NCBI RefSeq assembly: GCF_021032705.1
Contig: NZ_JAHVXI010000001.1
Span: 682,001 to 746,000 of the forward strand
Origin: Psychroserpens luteolus
GTDB lineage: Bacteria; Bacteroidota; Bacteroidia; Flavobacteriales; Flavobacteriaceae
Direction of reading: 5' to 3'
Length of the DNA stretch: 64,000 bases
Part shown: positions 45,465 to 55,092 of the stretch, piece by piece
How the letters are laid out: each line of letters begins with the position of its first letter
How positions within the stretch are numbered: the first letter of the stretch is position 1
Translations under genes and position numbers: made by a program
Notes under the pieces: generated by a model
The model's database searches: none
Seen by the model: the letters and a program-made list of their open reading frames with translations, nothing else
What the model was told of the DNA's origin: nothing

Positions 45465-46946
45465 TTAAGTATCTTGACTAAAAGCGTCAATCATTTTATA
45501 TTTTGAATCGAGGTATTTCTTGGTGATTAGTGTCATTAATTTTTTATGAAGTACGATTCCTAAAACACCAAGTGCAATTAACAATCCTACAGCAGCTTCA
45601 AAACCAACAAGCCAGTTAGTAAGACCAAATAATGCCATCGGCAATATCATTAAAGGAATTCCAATTATCCATTGTACAGCTCCAGTTCCTTGATAATTAA
45701 ATGCCGCTTTTTTATCTAGATCTATTTTTTTTCTATTAAACGATCCTCCATAAAGAATCACATGCGAATTAACGCCTATGTTGTATATCGCTGTTGCGAA
45801 ATGCGCTATTAAAATTTTCCAACCGAAATACACATAGGGTATTCCTAAAACAAATAGAATAACAACACTCATGATCATGAGTACAAATTTGGATCTTAGG
45901 TACTGTTCATATTTGATGTTTTGGCTCATGAGCATTTTGTAATATCCGCTATCCCAAGCTGGAATAAATTGACCAAAATTGATGAGAAAAAACCCAGTAG
46001 AGAATACTCCAATGAATGCGAACATAAATTCCATATCTCTATATATAGGTTGAGGGTAGAAGAATAAGCCATATAACAACCCAATTGCTAAAAGCATAGT
46101 CATCGACTTGGTACGTTTATTTCTCCATATCAATTTTAAATCCAATTGCATAAAAGGAGCAATGTCTCCAAAACGCTTGGTCCATTCCATATTAGAGGCG
46201 TTGACTACAGCAACTTTTGTTTTTAAAGAGCTATCAAGATACAGTTTGGCCTTTAATTGTTTAAAGTTTATCACGTATAATCCAACCAAGACAACAATTG
46301 GTATCAATACAAAAATTGGATTGTTGTAGATAGCTGTGAACCCTTGTGCGATTAAATCTGAAAATGAAATAACATTAAAGTAATTTAACGCAAACAAACT
46401 TCCAACAAGCACAATTACTGGTAGAAAGGACAATTCTCTTTCCGAAGAAAAACTCTCTAAGATAAAGTTTAAGAAGTTAATAATCTGTACAACTACTATT
46501 GCTGTTAACAACCAAGCTAGTACTGAGGTTACTGGATAATCATTTACGATTAGGGTAATACTAAAAGGAATAAAAGCAAATAACGGTAAAATATTAAAAA
46601 ATGAAAATGCCGATTTTCGTAAGACATAATTAACCACTTTACTGCGCTTTACTGGTAAAGGCAATAAAGGTTTTACAGACATGACTGGTAACTTTTGAAA
46701 AAAGAATCGAATCGCAACGTCAAATAATATATAAAAAAACAAAAAGCTATTTAACGTAGTTAATGCATCTTGATCTGGATTAACTTTCCCTAATATTTTA
46801 TATAAAAAGATACCAATAAATAAAAATATCCCAATAAAATACAGTGCCAAAAAAGCCATTAAAATATTGATAGCAATACTCTTACCGAAACTTGCTGAAC
46901 GGAAGAATTGTTTCCATTCTAAGTTTAAAAAATGTTTGAGTTTCAT
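45465..46946 (-). CDS. DUF5687 membrane protein, likely ABC permease
   Basis: A 493-residue protein with about 12 membrane helices and a charged N-terminal segment (LKHFLNLEWKQFFRSASFGKSIAINILM) typical of DUF5687. It is found with single ABC ATPases of the exporter type, as here. It probably forms the membrane part of the transporter with the next gene. The substrate is unknown. Confidence 0.85.
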   Translation of the reverse strand: MKLKHFLNLEWKQFFRSASFGKSIAINILMAFLALYFIGIFLFIGIFLYKILGKVNPDQDALTTLNSFLFFYILFDVAIRFFFQKLPVMSVKPLLPLPVKRSKVVNYVLRKSAFSFFNILPLFAFIPFSITLIVNDYPVTSVLAWLLTAIVVVQIINFLNFILESFSSERELSFLPVIVLVGSLFALNYFNVISFSDLIAQGFTAIYNNPIFVLIPIVVLVGLYVINFKQLKAKLYLDSSLKTKVAVVNASNMEWTKRFGDIAPFMQLDLKLIWRNKRTKSMTMLLAIGLLYGLFFYPQPIYRDMEFMFAFIGVFSTGFFLINFGQFIPAWDSGYYKMLMSQNIKYEQYLRSKFVLMIMSVVILFVLGIPYVYFGWKILIAHFATAIYNIGVNSHVILYGGSFNRKKIDLDKKAAFNYQGTGAVQWIIGIPLMILPMALFGLTNWLVGFEAAVGLLIALGVLGIVLHKKLMTLITKKYLDSKYKMIDAFSQDT

Positions 46947-46973
46947 ATTTAATTTGGTTAGTTAGTCTCTAGA

Positions 46974-47378
46974 TTAGTTAGAGTGTTTTTGAGCAATCTG
47001 AGATAATTCCATTCCCCATGATTGACCAATAGACATTCCTGCTTGAGCGAGGTCTGTTTGCTTTGATGCTAATTTTTTTCCTAGGTCTGACTTATAAAAT
47101 ACGACTAATTGTGCAATGTCTTCTTTTGTAAACTCTTTCATGTAAACATCTGCCAACTGACTATATAAATCCTCCAAGGTACCATTAGCTTCTTTGGTGT
47201 AGGCTTCCTTCTTGTCTTCAGGAACCATAGCTCCAATTTGAGAAATCGCGTTATTAAAAGCATCTGCGGTTCCTGTGAGTTTAATGAATTCTATAGTTTG
47301 GGTTTTAAATTCTGTATTATCCTGTGCTTGGATAGTAAAGGCATATAGAAATGCAATAACATAGATTAATTTTTTCAT
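46974..47378 (-). CDS. DUF2059 secreted protein
   Basis: A 134-residue protein with a signal peptide (MKKLIYVIAFLYAFTIQAQ) and a helical DUF2059 domain whose most conserved part is QLVVFYKSDLGKKLASKQ. The function of the family is not known. It precedes the DUF5687-ABC pair on the same strand with a 27-bp gap, so it may be cotranscribed with them. Confidence 0.85.
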   Translation of the reverse strand: MKKLIYVIAFLYAFTIQAQDNTEFKTQTIEFIKLTGTADAFNNAISQIGAMVPEDKKEAYTKEANGTLEDLYSQLADVYMKEFTKEDIAQLVVFYKSDLGKKLASKQTDLAQAGMSIGQSWGMELSQIAQKHSN

Positions 47379-47489
47379 GGCTTGTGTTTATGTTTGATTA
47401 TTTAGAAATGTTAGTATTGCTAAACTGGATTTTGTTACAACTAAAATACAATTCCTAGTTCGATTTGTTATTTTTACAAAAAAATATTT

Positions 47490-48545
47490 ATGTCACAGTT
47501 TCATAAACTCACTATAAAAGAAATCACTAAAGAAACCGAAAAAGCAGTCACCATTAGTTTTGATGTGCCTCAACATCTAAAAGATGATTTCGGCTTTAAA
47601 GCAGGACAATATATCACTCTAAAAACCACGATTAATGGTAATGAGGTAAGACGCGATTATTCGTTATGTACATCACCTAAAAGCGACGAACTTAAGGTTG
47701 CGGTGAAAGAAGTTCAAGATGGTACTTTTTCGGCCTATGCCAACAATCAACTTAACGTTGGTGACACCCTAGATGTTGCGCCTCCTAAAGGACGGTTTAT
47801 ATTTGAGCCTAACGATTCTAAAACAAAAAATATCGCGCTTTTTGCTGCAGGAAGTGGGATTACTCCTGTTTTAAGCATTATTAAATGTGCATTAGAAGAA
47901 GAAGTATTAAGTAAGGTTATACTAGTGTATGGAAATAGATCTACGAGAGACACCATGTTCTTAAATGAACTATTAGAGTTGCAACATCAATACAGTTCAC
48001 GTTTTTCAATACAGTTTGTGTTTAGTCAAGCCGAAGAAGAGAATGCGATTTTTGGTCGTATTGAAAAAAGTACCGTCAATTATGTAATGAAAAACAAGTA
48101 TAAAGACATAGAGGTTGACGCCTATTATTTATGTGGTCCAGGCGGCATGATAAATACTGTGAAAGATGTTCTAGCCCAACATAACATCGATGAGAACCGT
48201 GTGCATTTTGAGTTGTTTAAAGCGGCGAAACCTGCCGATATAGATGATTCATCTGTGCCAGATGGTAGAACAAAAGTTACCGTTTTGTTGGATGATGAAA
48301 CCCTAACCTATGAAATGTCTCAAAAGCAATCTGTATTGGAAGCTGCTTTAGATGAAGATATTGATGCTCCATACTCTTGCCAAGGCGGTATTTGTAGTAG
48401 TTGTATTGCAAGAATTACAGAAGGTAAAGCAACAATGCGACAAAATAATATTTTAACCGATGGTGAATTGGCAGATGGACTCATTTTAACTTGTCAAGCA
48501 CATCCCACAACACCAACACTTTTTGTAGATTATGACGATGTTTAA
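47490..48545 (+). CDS. Ferredoxin-NADP-type reductase with C-terminal 2Fe-2S domain (PaaE-like)
   Basis: A 351-residue three-part reductase. The FAD-binding barrel has RRDYSLCTSP (R-x-Y-S). The NAD(P) domain has AAGSGITPVLSIIK and YLCGPGGMI. The C-terminal plant-type ferredoxin domain has CQGGICSSC, with the fourth Cys in LILTCQAHP. This is the layout of PaaE, the reductase of phenylacetyl-CoA epoxidase. No paaABCD genes are nearby, so it may serve another oxygenase or desaturase. A terminator follows. Confidence 0.87.
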   Translation: MSQFHKLTIKEITKETEKAVTISFDVPQHLKDDFGFKAGQYITLKTTINGNEVRRDYSLCTSPKSDELKVAVKEVQDGTFSAYANNQLNVGDTLDVAPPKGRFIFEPNDSKTKNIALFAAGSGITPVLSIIKCALEEEVLSKVILVYGNRSTRDTMFLNELLELQHQYSSRFSIQFVFSQAEEENAIFGRIEKSTVNYVMKNKYKDIEVDAYYLCGPGGMINTVKDVLAQHNIDENRVHFELFKAAKPADIDDSSVPDGRTKVTVLLDDETLTYEMSQKQSVLEAALDEDIDAPYSCQGGICSSCIARITEGKATMRQNNILTDGELADGLILTCQAHPTTPTLFVDYDDV

Positions 48546-48707
48546 GATACACATCATCTATTAAAATTGTCTTTAGTCGTAATAATCAACCTTTTATCGA
48601 AAAAACCTAAGATATTCTTACAAATTCTTGACGGCTAATTTTAATCAAAATAACTTAGTCCTCGATTAGAATTTAATCATAGGGATTATCTAAAAATTCT
48701 AAATCTT
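48546..48707. other. Gap between the reductase gene and its terminator
   Basis: AT-rich, about 160 bp before the terminator stem. I see no ORF with a credible start, no RNA gene and no clear promoter. It is probably the 3' untranslated part of the reductase transcript. Confidence 0.5.
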
Positions 48708-48730
48708 GCCTCACTCTTTTGGAGTGAGGC
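48708..48730 (+). terminator. Intrinsic terminator of the reductase gene
   Basis: Nine-bp stem GCCTCACTC / GAGTGAGGC with a 5-nt loop, followed by T7 and ATTTT. It lies about 160 bp past the stop and just before the convergent GT9 gene. Confidence 0.85.
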
Positions 48731-48735
48731 TTTTT

Positions 48736-49755
48736 TTATTTTAGAGCGTCATGGATTTTAGAAATAATGGTCTCTGGAGCAATAGATCTCATCACCTGCT
48801 CATATCCTTCTGGGAGTTTATTTCCATATACAGATGTTGGGATTTTAGGGTAACGTTCTCTATTAGCTAAGATGGCAGAATCTATAGTTTGATGAAATGG
48901 TAAAAAACCGGCATATGGATGTGTTACTCCCCAAACTGTAATTACATTTACACCTAGCATAGCCGCAAGGTGAGCATTTCCAGAATCCATAGCAAGCATG
49001 ACATCTAAATTTGATATGATATCCAATTCTTCGCCCAATGTAAAACGACCAGCAAGATTGATAACGTTTTCAAATTGACTAGCTATGGTATTTAATTGTT
49101 GGGCTTCATCATTCCCTGCTCCAAAAAGTAATACCTGATAGGTTTTCGAAAGTATGCCAACAACTTCGGTCATCAAATCGATGGGATACATCTTTCCTTG
49201 AAAAGCAGCAAATGGAGCAATCCCAACCCATTGTTTTTCATTATTCCCGGTAACATCCAAATGTTTTGAACTCAATTTTACTTTTTCTGGAAAAACAGGT
49301 TGAGATAAATCTAATGGATATCCCAACTTTTCAAATACATCTACATAGCGTTGATGTGTTGTTTTAAGCTGTTTAAAATATTGGCCAGAGGTCAATCTCT
49401 TTTTTTCCTCACGTCCTTTATCTATTTGAACTACTTTTTTTCCGAAGAGAAAGAATTTTAAAATCTTGCTTCGCAGAACATTATGTAAATCGGCAACAAG
49501 ATCAATATCTAATTGCAGTAATTCACGTGATAGTTTCCAAAGTCCGAAAACCCCTTTATGCTTCCCTTTAATTTCGGCTGCAATGCAATTAACATTAGGA
49601 ATGTCTCTAAAAAAAGCTTTAAAAAAAGGCTTGGTTAAAACGGTAAGTTTTACATCTGGATATTGTGATACAAAAGCTCTCAACACAGGTACGCTCATAG
49701 CAACATCACCCATTGCTGAGAGACGAATAACGAGAATGTGCTTTGGCTGTGGCAT
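48736..49755 (-). CDS. Glycosyltransferase family 9 (heptosyltransferase-like)
   Basis: A 339-residue GT9 protein. The N-terminus (ILVIRLSAMGDVAMSVPVLRAF) and C-terminal half (VGIAPFAAFQGKMYP, LAGRFTLGEELDIISNLDVMLAMDSGNAHLAAMLG, TVWGVTHPYAG) are the ADP-heptose:LPS heptosyltransferase pattern. It adds a core sugar to lipid A-linked oligosaccharide at the inner membrane. It follows a DUF4254 gene at 48 bp, a pairing I recall as frequent in this phylum. Confidence 0.88.
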   Translation of the reverse strand: MPQPKHILVIRLSAMGDVAMSVPVLRAFVSQYPDVKLTVLTKPFFKAFFRDIPNVNCIAAEIKGKHKGVFGLWKLSRELLQLDIDLVADLHNVLRSKILKFFLFGKKVVQIDKGREEKKRLTSGQYFKQLKTTHQRYVDVFEKLGYPLDLSQPVFPEKVKLSSKHLDVTGNNEKQWVGIAPFAAFQGKMYPIDLMTEVVGILSKTYQVLLFGAGNDEAQQLNTIASQFENVINLAGRFTLGEELDIISNLDVMLAMDSGNAHLAAMLGVNVITVWGVTHPYAGFLPFHQTIDSAILANRERYPKIPTSVYGNKLPEGYEQVMRSIAPETIISKIHDALK

Positions 49756-49803
49756 CTCAACAATTTGAATAACCCTCTAGACTAAATTGAGGATAATTGT
49801 TAC

Positions 49804-50412
49804 TTACTTCTGAGAGCGTAATACTGGATTAAGCTCATCATCATTGTACATTTTCATCTGTTTATAGACCTTCATGTACTTATCCCCTTTGTTTATATCA
49901 TCAAGAAGTGTATCAATAGCAGTAGATAAATCTACGCGTTGCTCTAATAAGATATTAAGCTTCTTTTGGCAAGCCTCTCTATGCGCATCTGAAGCGTCTT
50001 CACGAGTAGCTTCTTCATTCATGTGATAGATCTTAAGGGCTAGAATAGATAATCTATCTACTCCCCAAGCAGGACTTTCGGTATTAATTGTTGCATCGGC
50101 TTTAGGTGATATCTCTTTATATTTTTCCAGGAAATAACTGTCAATATACTCTACCATATCTGTTCTGTCTTGGTTTGAAGCATCAATTTGACGTTTCAAT
50201 TTTAAAGCAGCAACAGGATCTATCTGTGGGTCGCGAATAATATCTTCATAATGCCATTGAACAGTATCTATCCAACATTTTCTGTATAATAAATGTTCTA
50301 ATAAATTAGCATCCTTATCATACACGTTTGTAAATGGTTGGTCAACCGTGTTAATAATGTGGTATTTTTCAATAACCTCCTGAAATATTTTATTTGCGTC
50401 TTCTGAAAACAT
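49804..50412 (-). CDS. DUF4254 protein
   Basis: A 202-residue soluble, mostly helical protein without signal or membrane segments. Text such as LLEHLLYRKCWIDTVQWHYEDIIRDP and SPAWGVDRLSILALKIYHM is typical of DUF4254. The biochemical role is unknown; its steady pairing with GT9 suggests a link to lipopolysaccharide core synthesis. A -7 element (TATATTTG) lies on the minus strand at 50432-50439. Confidence 0.85.
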   Translation of the reverse strand: MFSEDANKIFQEVIEKYHIINTVDQPFTNVYDKDANLLEHLLYRKCWIDTVQWHYEDIIRDPQIDPVAALKLKRQIDASNQDRTDMVEYIDSYFLEKYKEISPKADATINTESPAWGVDRLSILALKIYHMNEEATREDASDAHREACQKKLNILLEQRVDLSTAIDTLLDDINKGDKYMKVYKQMKMYNDDELNPVLRSQK

Positions 50413-50431
50413 AATCTCTTAATTTAAAGTG

Positions 50432-50439
50432 CAAATATA
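50432..50439 (-). promoter_or_regulatory. -7 element of the DUF4254-GT9 operon
   Basis: Minus strand TATATTTG matches the Bacteroidota -7 consensus, 19 bp before the ATG at 50412. No convincing -33 TTG at the right distance. Confidence 0.4.
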
Positions 50440-50483
50440 GAAGTTATTATTAACTTTATCTCCCTTAAAAAAGACTTCAAAAC

Positions 50484-51143
50484 ATGCATATCCATAATCT
50501 ATCACAAGACAATTCTATTTTAAATTCTTTTATTTCTGAAATTAGAGATGCTCATATTCAAATTGATCGCATGCGCTTTAGACGAAATATCGAACGCATT
50601 GGTGAAGTTTTATGTTATGAAATGAGCAAGACATTAGATTATAAACCAGAAACTATTACTACCCCTTTAGGCGAAAGTCATACACAACTCTACAATGACG
50701 ATATTGTATTGTGCTCTATTTTAAGAGCTGGTGTACCATTACATAGTGGACTTCTTAATTACTTTGATGATGCCGAAAATGCGTTTATATCTGCTTACAG
50801 GCACCATAAAGCCAATCCTGAAACTTTTGAAATTATTGTTGAGTATTTGGCTTGTCCTAGCTTAGAAGGAAAAACACTTATTTTAGCAGATCCAATGTTG
50901 GCTACAGGACAATCTATGGTTGCTACTTTTGAAGCCTTGAAACCTTTTGGAACTCCAAAAAACATTCATTTAGTAAGTGTTATAGGAGCACAAGATGGTG
51001 TTGATTTTGTAAATGATCACTTTGGGAAAGACACACATCTCTGGATTGCTGCCATTGATGATACATTAAGTGACAAAGGTTATATTGTTCCTGGATTAGG
51101 AGATGCTGGTGACTTAGCCTTCGGAAAAAAACTACAACAATAA
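50484..51143 (+). CDS. upp: Uracil phosphoribosyltransferase
   Basis: A 219-residue UPRTase of pyrimidine salvage, making UMP from uracil and PRPP. The PRPP loop reads LADPMLATGQSM; ILRAGVPLHSGLLNYF and the C-terminal PGLGDAGDLAFG, which binds uracil, are present. It is divergent from DUF4254, and its end overlaps the DUF6427 gene on the other strand by 12 bp. Confidence 0.93.
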   Translation: MHIHNLSQDNSILNSFISEIRDAHIQIDRMRFRRNIERIGEVLCYEMSKTLDYKPETITTPLGESHTQLYNDDIVLCSILRAGVPLHSGLLNYFDDAENAFISAYRHHKANPETFEIIVEYLACPSLEGKTLILADPMLATGQSMVATFEALKPFGTPKNIHLVSVIGAQDGVDFVNDHFGKDTHLWIAAIDDTLSDKGYIVPGLGDAGDLAFGKKLQQ

Positions 51144-52055
51144 TATTGCTATTGGCGTCACTATTATTACCCATAACAATGTTTCCCTGAACCATTTCTC
51201 TGAAATAACTTCAAGATAGTTGGTCATGATAATTGATAATGGTGCAAATAGAAAGATAAACTCACTTCCATTTTTTGATGGTGCTAAGGCTATGATGACT
51301 ATTCCTAATATAGCTATTAATATGACGAGTTTAAATGATGGCCTATAGCTTTTCATTTGAGACCTTATATTTTTGATGTAATAGAATAAAGCCCAAAGCC
51401 CAAAGGACAATAGTATTGTTGAGCCTATGATAATTTGTTTAGAGTTTAAGGCGCTAAAGTCTAAACTAAAACCAAATAAGTTACTTGCAAATTTAAACAC
51501 GTCAATTTCAAGTATGATAAAACACGACGCTGTAATTACAATAACAGTAGCTATGCCAACGAGCGGGATAATGTAGTTTTTCACATCTACAATCGCATAT
51601 ACTATTAATGCTGCAAAAATCAGTATAAAAAACACTGAGGACCAAAAATAGAATAAAGTGGCAATTGCAATCCAAAAAGAGGCATCGAACAGCTTCTTTT
51701 TAATTGCTTTATGAGATCTTAAACTTATTAGACGACGTAATGCTAGCAATATGAAAAAGTTTGCTACAAGGATTTGAGAATTTAAAATGGTTGGTGGAAG
51801 AATAGCAAAAAACAATACATATAAGACAATATGGTAACTGTTGTTCTTAGCTAAACTGTTACGCGTCACTAGGAAATCAAAAACAAAGACAGACATTAAG
51901 CATACTAAAAATATAGCCGTTTGTTTAAAAAAGATGATAAGATCAATATCGTTAGTTAAGATTTTAAATTTTGAAAGCACAAAAACCAGTAATAGCATAA
52001 TGCTAACTACGATGTAGTGAATTGGTTTTGATTTGCTAAAAAAATTTGAAATCAT
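51132..52055 (-). CDS. DUF6427 multi-pass membrane protein
   Basis: A 307-residue protein with about 10 hydrophobic helices and no soluble domain. The N-terminal text MISNFFSKSKPIHYIVVSIMLLLVFVLSKF matches what I recall of DUF6427. It lies between upp and the small DUF6341 gene, a common flavobacterial order. Its function is unknown. Confidence 0.8.
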   Translation of the reverse strand: MISNFFSKSKPIHYIVVSIMLLLVFVLSKFKILTNDIDLIIFFKQTAIFLVCLMSVFVFDFLVTRNSLAKNNSYHIVLYVLFFAILPPTILNSQILVANFFILLALRRLISLRSHKAIKKKLFDASFWIAIATLFYFWSSVFFILIFAALIVYAIVDVKNYIIPLVGIATVIVITASCFIILEIDVFKFASNLFGFSLDFSALNSKQIIIGSTILLSFGLWALFYYIKNIRSQMKSYRPSFKLVILIAILGIVIIALAPSKNGSEFIFLFAPLSIIMTNYLEVISEKWFRETLLWVIIVTPIAILLL

Positions 52056-52083
52056 TGATCTGGTTTAAAATGAAAAAAATATG

Positions 52084-52091
52084 TAATTTTG
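52084..52091 (+). promoter_or_regulatory. -7 element of the DUF6341 gene
   Basis: TAATTTTG, a full TAnnTTTG match, 62 bp before the ATG at 52154. A TTG at 52055-52057 is 26 nt upstream, longer than usual. Confidence 0.4.
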
Positions 52092-52153
52092 CACTGTAAA
52101 TATATGATTATACCAACGAAGCTCACAAAGAGATTCTAAAAAAATATAATTTA

Positions 52154-52381
52154 ATGAAAGACTTTTTTTACGCTATAGAAGATTTATTCGTAAACATATT
52201 GTTTGCTCCATTTGATGCGTTAAGAGCATTAGAATTAGAAAATTGGTGGACGGCTAACATGCTATCTTGGATTTTCATTATCATAGGCATTGTTGCTATG
52301 GTATACTGGATGCTACAACTCAAAAAATTTAATGCAAATAATGAAGAAGATAAAAGTGTAACTTCTCATTCTTACTTATAA
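52154..52381 (+). CDS. Small membrane protein, DUF6341
   Basis: A 75-residue protein with one strong membrane helix (MLSWIFIIIGIVAMVYWMLQL) after an amphipathic, aromatic N-terminus (KDFFYAIEDLFVNILFAPFDALRALE). The pattern and its place next to DUF6427 and purD fit DUF6341. It ends 6 bp into the convergent purD gene. Its function is unknown. Confidence 0.8.
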   Translation: MKDFFYAIEDLFVNILFAPFDALRALELENWWTANMLSWIFIIIGIVAMVYWMLQLKKFNANNEEDKSVTSHSYL

Positions 52382-53647
52382 ATCGAAACCTATATCTTTT
52401 CGATAATTCATCTTATCAAAATGTAGTTTGTCTATATTTTGATAAGATTTTTTTATAGCCTCTTGGTAGGTGTTTCCGTAAGAAGTAATAGCCATTACAC
52501 GCCCTCCAGAGGTCACGATCTTATTGTCTTTAATAGTTGCTCCAGCATGAAATGGTATAGAGCCTTCAATCTGTTCTAAGCCTGTTATCTCCTTCCCTTT
52601 ATCATAGGCCTCAGGATAACCTCCAGATACTAGCATTACAGTTGTCGCAGCTCTATCATCAATGTCAATATCGATATCATTTAAACGGTTTTCAGATATG
52701 GCTTTAAATATTTCAACGATATCATTTTTCAACCTTGGTAAAACAACTTCGGTTTCTGGATCACCCATTCTTACATTATACTCAATTACTTTTGGGTTAT
52801 TCCCAACCTTGATCAAACCAATAAATACAAACCCTTTGTAAGGCAAATTGTCTTTTTGAAGTCCTAAAATTGTTGGTTTAACAATTTGTTCTTCAATGGT
52901 ATTTAAAAACTCATCTGTAGCAAAAGGAACTGGAGATACTGCTCCCATTCCTCCCGTATTTAGTCCAGTGTCACCTTCTCCAATTCGTTTATAATCTTTA
53001 GCAGTAGGTAAAATTTTGTAATGTTTACCATCGGTTAACACAAAACAACTTAATTCGATACCGTCTAAAAATTCTTCTATAACAACTTTCGAACTCGCAT
53101 CACCAAACTTAGCATCTACAAGCATGTTTTTAAGTTCTGCCTTTGCTTCATTTAGATCATTAAGAATTAAAACCCCTTTCCCTGCTGCTAAACCATCGGC
53201 TTTTAAAACATATGGAGGACTTAACGTTTCAAGGAATTTATAACCTTCTTCGACATTGTTAGCATTAAAACTTTGATAAGCAGCCGTAGGGATGTTGTGT
53301 CTAAATAAAAACTCTTTAGCAAACTCTTTACTTCCTTCTAATTCTGCTGCTGCCTTTTGTGGACCAATAACTGCAACATGTTTTAATTGGTCATCATTTA
53401 AAAAGAAATCATGAATTCCTTGAACTAAAGGGTCTTCTGGACCAACGACAACCATGTCAATATGATGTTCTAAAACCAAATTTTTTATCGCTTCAAAATC
53501 GGTAACACCAATATTTACATTTGTTGCTATTTGAGCCGTTCCAGAATTTCCAGGTGCCACAAAAAGGGCATCACATAATGGGCTTTGAGCTATTTTCCAA
53601 GCAAACGTATGTTCTCTTCCTCCAGAACCAAGAATTAAAATCGTCAT
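52376..53647 (-). CDS. purD: Phosphoribosylamine--glycine ligase
   Basis: About 423 residues, the GAR synthetase of purine synthesis. The start at 53647 gives MTILILGSGGREHTFAWKIAQS, the conserved N-terminus; the frame runs seven codons further upstream. ATP-grasp text includes LKADGLAAGKGV, VVIEEFLDGIELSCF, GLNTGGMGAVSP and VIEYNVRMGDPETEVVLPRL. A minus-strand -7 element (TATTTTTG, 53666-53673) lies 18 bp upstream. Confidence 0.95.
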   Translation of the reverse strand: MTILILGSGGREHTFAWKIAQSPLCDALFVAPGNSGTAQIATNVNIGVTDFEAIKNLVLEHHIDMVVVGPEDPLVQGIHDFFLNDDQLKHVAVIGPQKAAAELEGSKEFAKEFLFRHNIPTAAYQSFNANNVEEGYKFLETLSPPYVLKADGLAAGKGVLILNDLNEAKAELKNMLVDAKFGDASSKVVIEEFLDGIELSCFVLTDGKHYKILPTAKDYKRIGEGDTGLNTGGMGAVSPVPFATDEFLNTIEEQIVKPTILGLQKDNLPYKGFVFIGLIKVGNNPKVIEYNVRMGDPETEVVLPRLKNDIVEIFKAISENRLNDIDIDIDDRAATTVMLVSGGYPEAYDKGKEITGLEQIEGSIPFHAGATIKDNKIVTSGGRVMAITSYGNTYQEAIKKSYQNIDKLHFDKMNYRKDIGFDL

Positions 53648-53665
53648 GTTTTCAATTTGTTTGCG

Positions 53666-53673
53666 CAAAAATA
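53666..53673 (-). promoter_or_regulatory. -7 element of purD
   Basis: Minus strand TATTTTTG, a full TAnnTTTG match, close to the purD ATG at 53647. The -33 TTG is not clear. Confidence 0.4.
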
Positions 53674-53703
53674 ATTGCTTTTACGCTTAAAAAATAATTA
53701 GTT

Positions 53704-55041
53704 TTGAAAAAATATCTAATGACACTCTACAACTCATTGCTAAAGCATTTTATTTTACCTATTGGTGATGCGTTTACTAATGGAAGTTATTTAAAGTATA
53801 TTAAAGAGTGGAAAACAAATGATCTTAAATCTAATACAGAACTCAGGAGTATTCAAAATCAAAACCTGCAACGTATTTTAGATCATGCCGTTACCAATGT
53901 TCCTTTCTATAAAGATCAAAAGTCAACGGTTTTAACTGATTTCCCTATTTTAACTAAGGCTGTTTTAAGAACACATACCGAAGACTTGGTATCTTCATCC
54001 TGTAACATTTCAAAATTAGATAAGCATCATAGTAGCGGAAGTACTGGACAGCAATCGTTTACTTACATGACTAGAGATCATACGTTTTATTTACGAGCAC
54101 TACAAACACATTGGTGGCAATGGAGTGGGTATCGTTTTGGGGATTCGTTGCTCCAGTTTGGAATTTCGCAAAAGCGAAGCACTTTGAAATATCTAAAGGA
54201 TCTTTTTTTTAGAACGACCTATGTCAAAGCTTTTGGTTTATCTGAAACCGAATTAAAAGCTATTTTACGCAAGGTGAAAAAGAAAAAATATATATATATA
54301 GCTGGTTATCCTTCTGTCATAAATCAATTGGCTAAAGCAAGTCTATCTCATCACATACGGCCAAACGTAAAAGGGGTAATCTGCTTTGGTGATAAATTAT
54401 TTGACCATTATAAAACTACCATCAAAAATGCCTTTGGCTCTGACATCTCTTTAGTTGATACTTATGGTTGTGCTGAAGGTTTATTAATGGCGTGTAAACA
54501 TGATGCTGATTATTACAGTATTATGTCTCCTCATGTTTTTATTGAAGTGGTTGATGATGACGGAAAGCCTGTCGATGATGGAGTTATGGGACATGTATTA
54601 GTTACTTCCCTCACAAACTATGCAATGCCTTTAATACGTTATCGCTTGGGAGACCTAGCTATCAAACTTCCTAAAGACAAGTATCCTGAACATATGTCAT
54701 TGCAGTACCCTTTATTACAAAAAGTTGTTGGAAGGGAAACTGATATCATAAAAACAACACAAGGAGTTACACTTAATATTCATAGTTTTACGGGTGTTTT
54801 AGAATATTACCAAGCTATAGAACAGTATAAAATTATTCAAAATGACTTAGAACGTATTCGAATAGAATACATTGTTGATAAAACAAAGCCATTTGATATG
54901 AGTATACTAAACGACATTAAATCTAAGCTTCAAAAATTAACTAAAAACTGTTTAGATATCGTATTTGAAGAGGTTGATGTGATTAAGCCAACAAAGTCTG
55001 GCAAACCTCAGATTATAGAATCCAACTTGAAAAAAACTTAA
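53704..55041 (+). CDS. Phenylacetate-CoA-ligase-like protein (CapK family)
   Basis: A 445-residue member of the adenylate-forming CapK/PaaK-like group often encoded in capsule loci. Motif SSGSTGQQSF corresponds to the AMP-binding P-loop, and DTYGCAEGLLMAC and PLIRYRLGDLA follow as in the superfamily. It may activate or attach an acyl or amino acid group to the polysaccharide; the substrate is unknown. The frame begins with TTG at 53704 (MKKYLMTLYN); an ATG at 53719 is an equal choice. It opens the polysaccharide region. Confidence 0.82.
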   Translation: MKKYLMTLYNSLLKHFILPIGDAFTNGSYLKYIKEWKTNDLKSNTELRSIQNQNLQRILDHAVTNVPFYKDQKSTVLTDFPILTKAVLRTHTEDLVSSSCNISKLDKHHSSGSTGQQSFTYMTRDHTFYLRALQTHWWQWSGYRFGDSLLQFGISQKRSTLKYLKDLFFRTTYVKAFGLSETELKAILRKVKKKKYIYIAGYPSVINQLAKASLSHHIRPNVKGVICFGDKLFDHYKTTIKNAFGSDISLVDTYGCAEGLLMACKHDADYYSIMSPHVFIEVVDDDGKPVDDGVMGHVLVTSLTNYAMPLIRYRLGDLAIKLPKDKYPEHMSLQYPLLQKVVGRETDIIKTTQGVTLNIHSFTGVLEYYQAIEQYKIIQNDLERIRIEYIVDKTKPFDMSILNDIKSKLQKLTKNCLDIVFEEVDVIKPTKSGKPQIIESNLKKT

Positions 55042-55092
55042 ACACCAGTTGTTTTTTCATTGAGCTAAAAACCTCTATACAACCTAATTATA

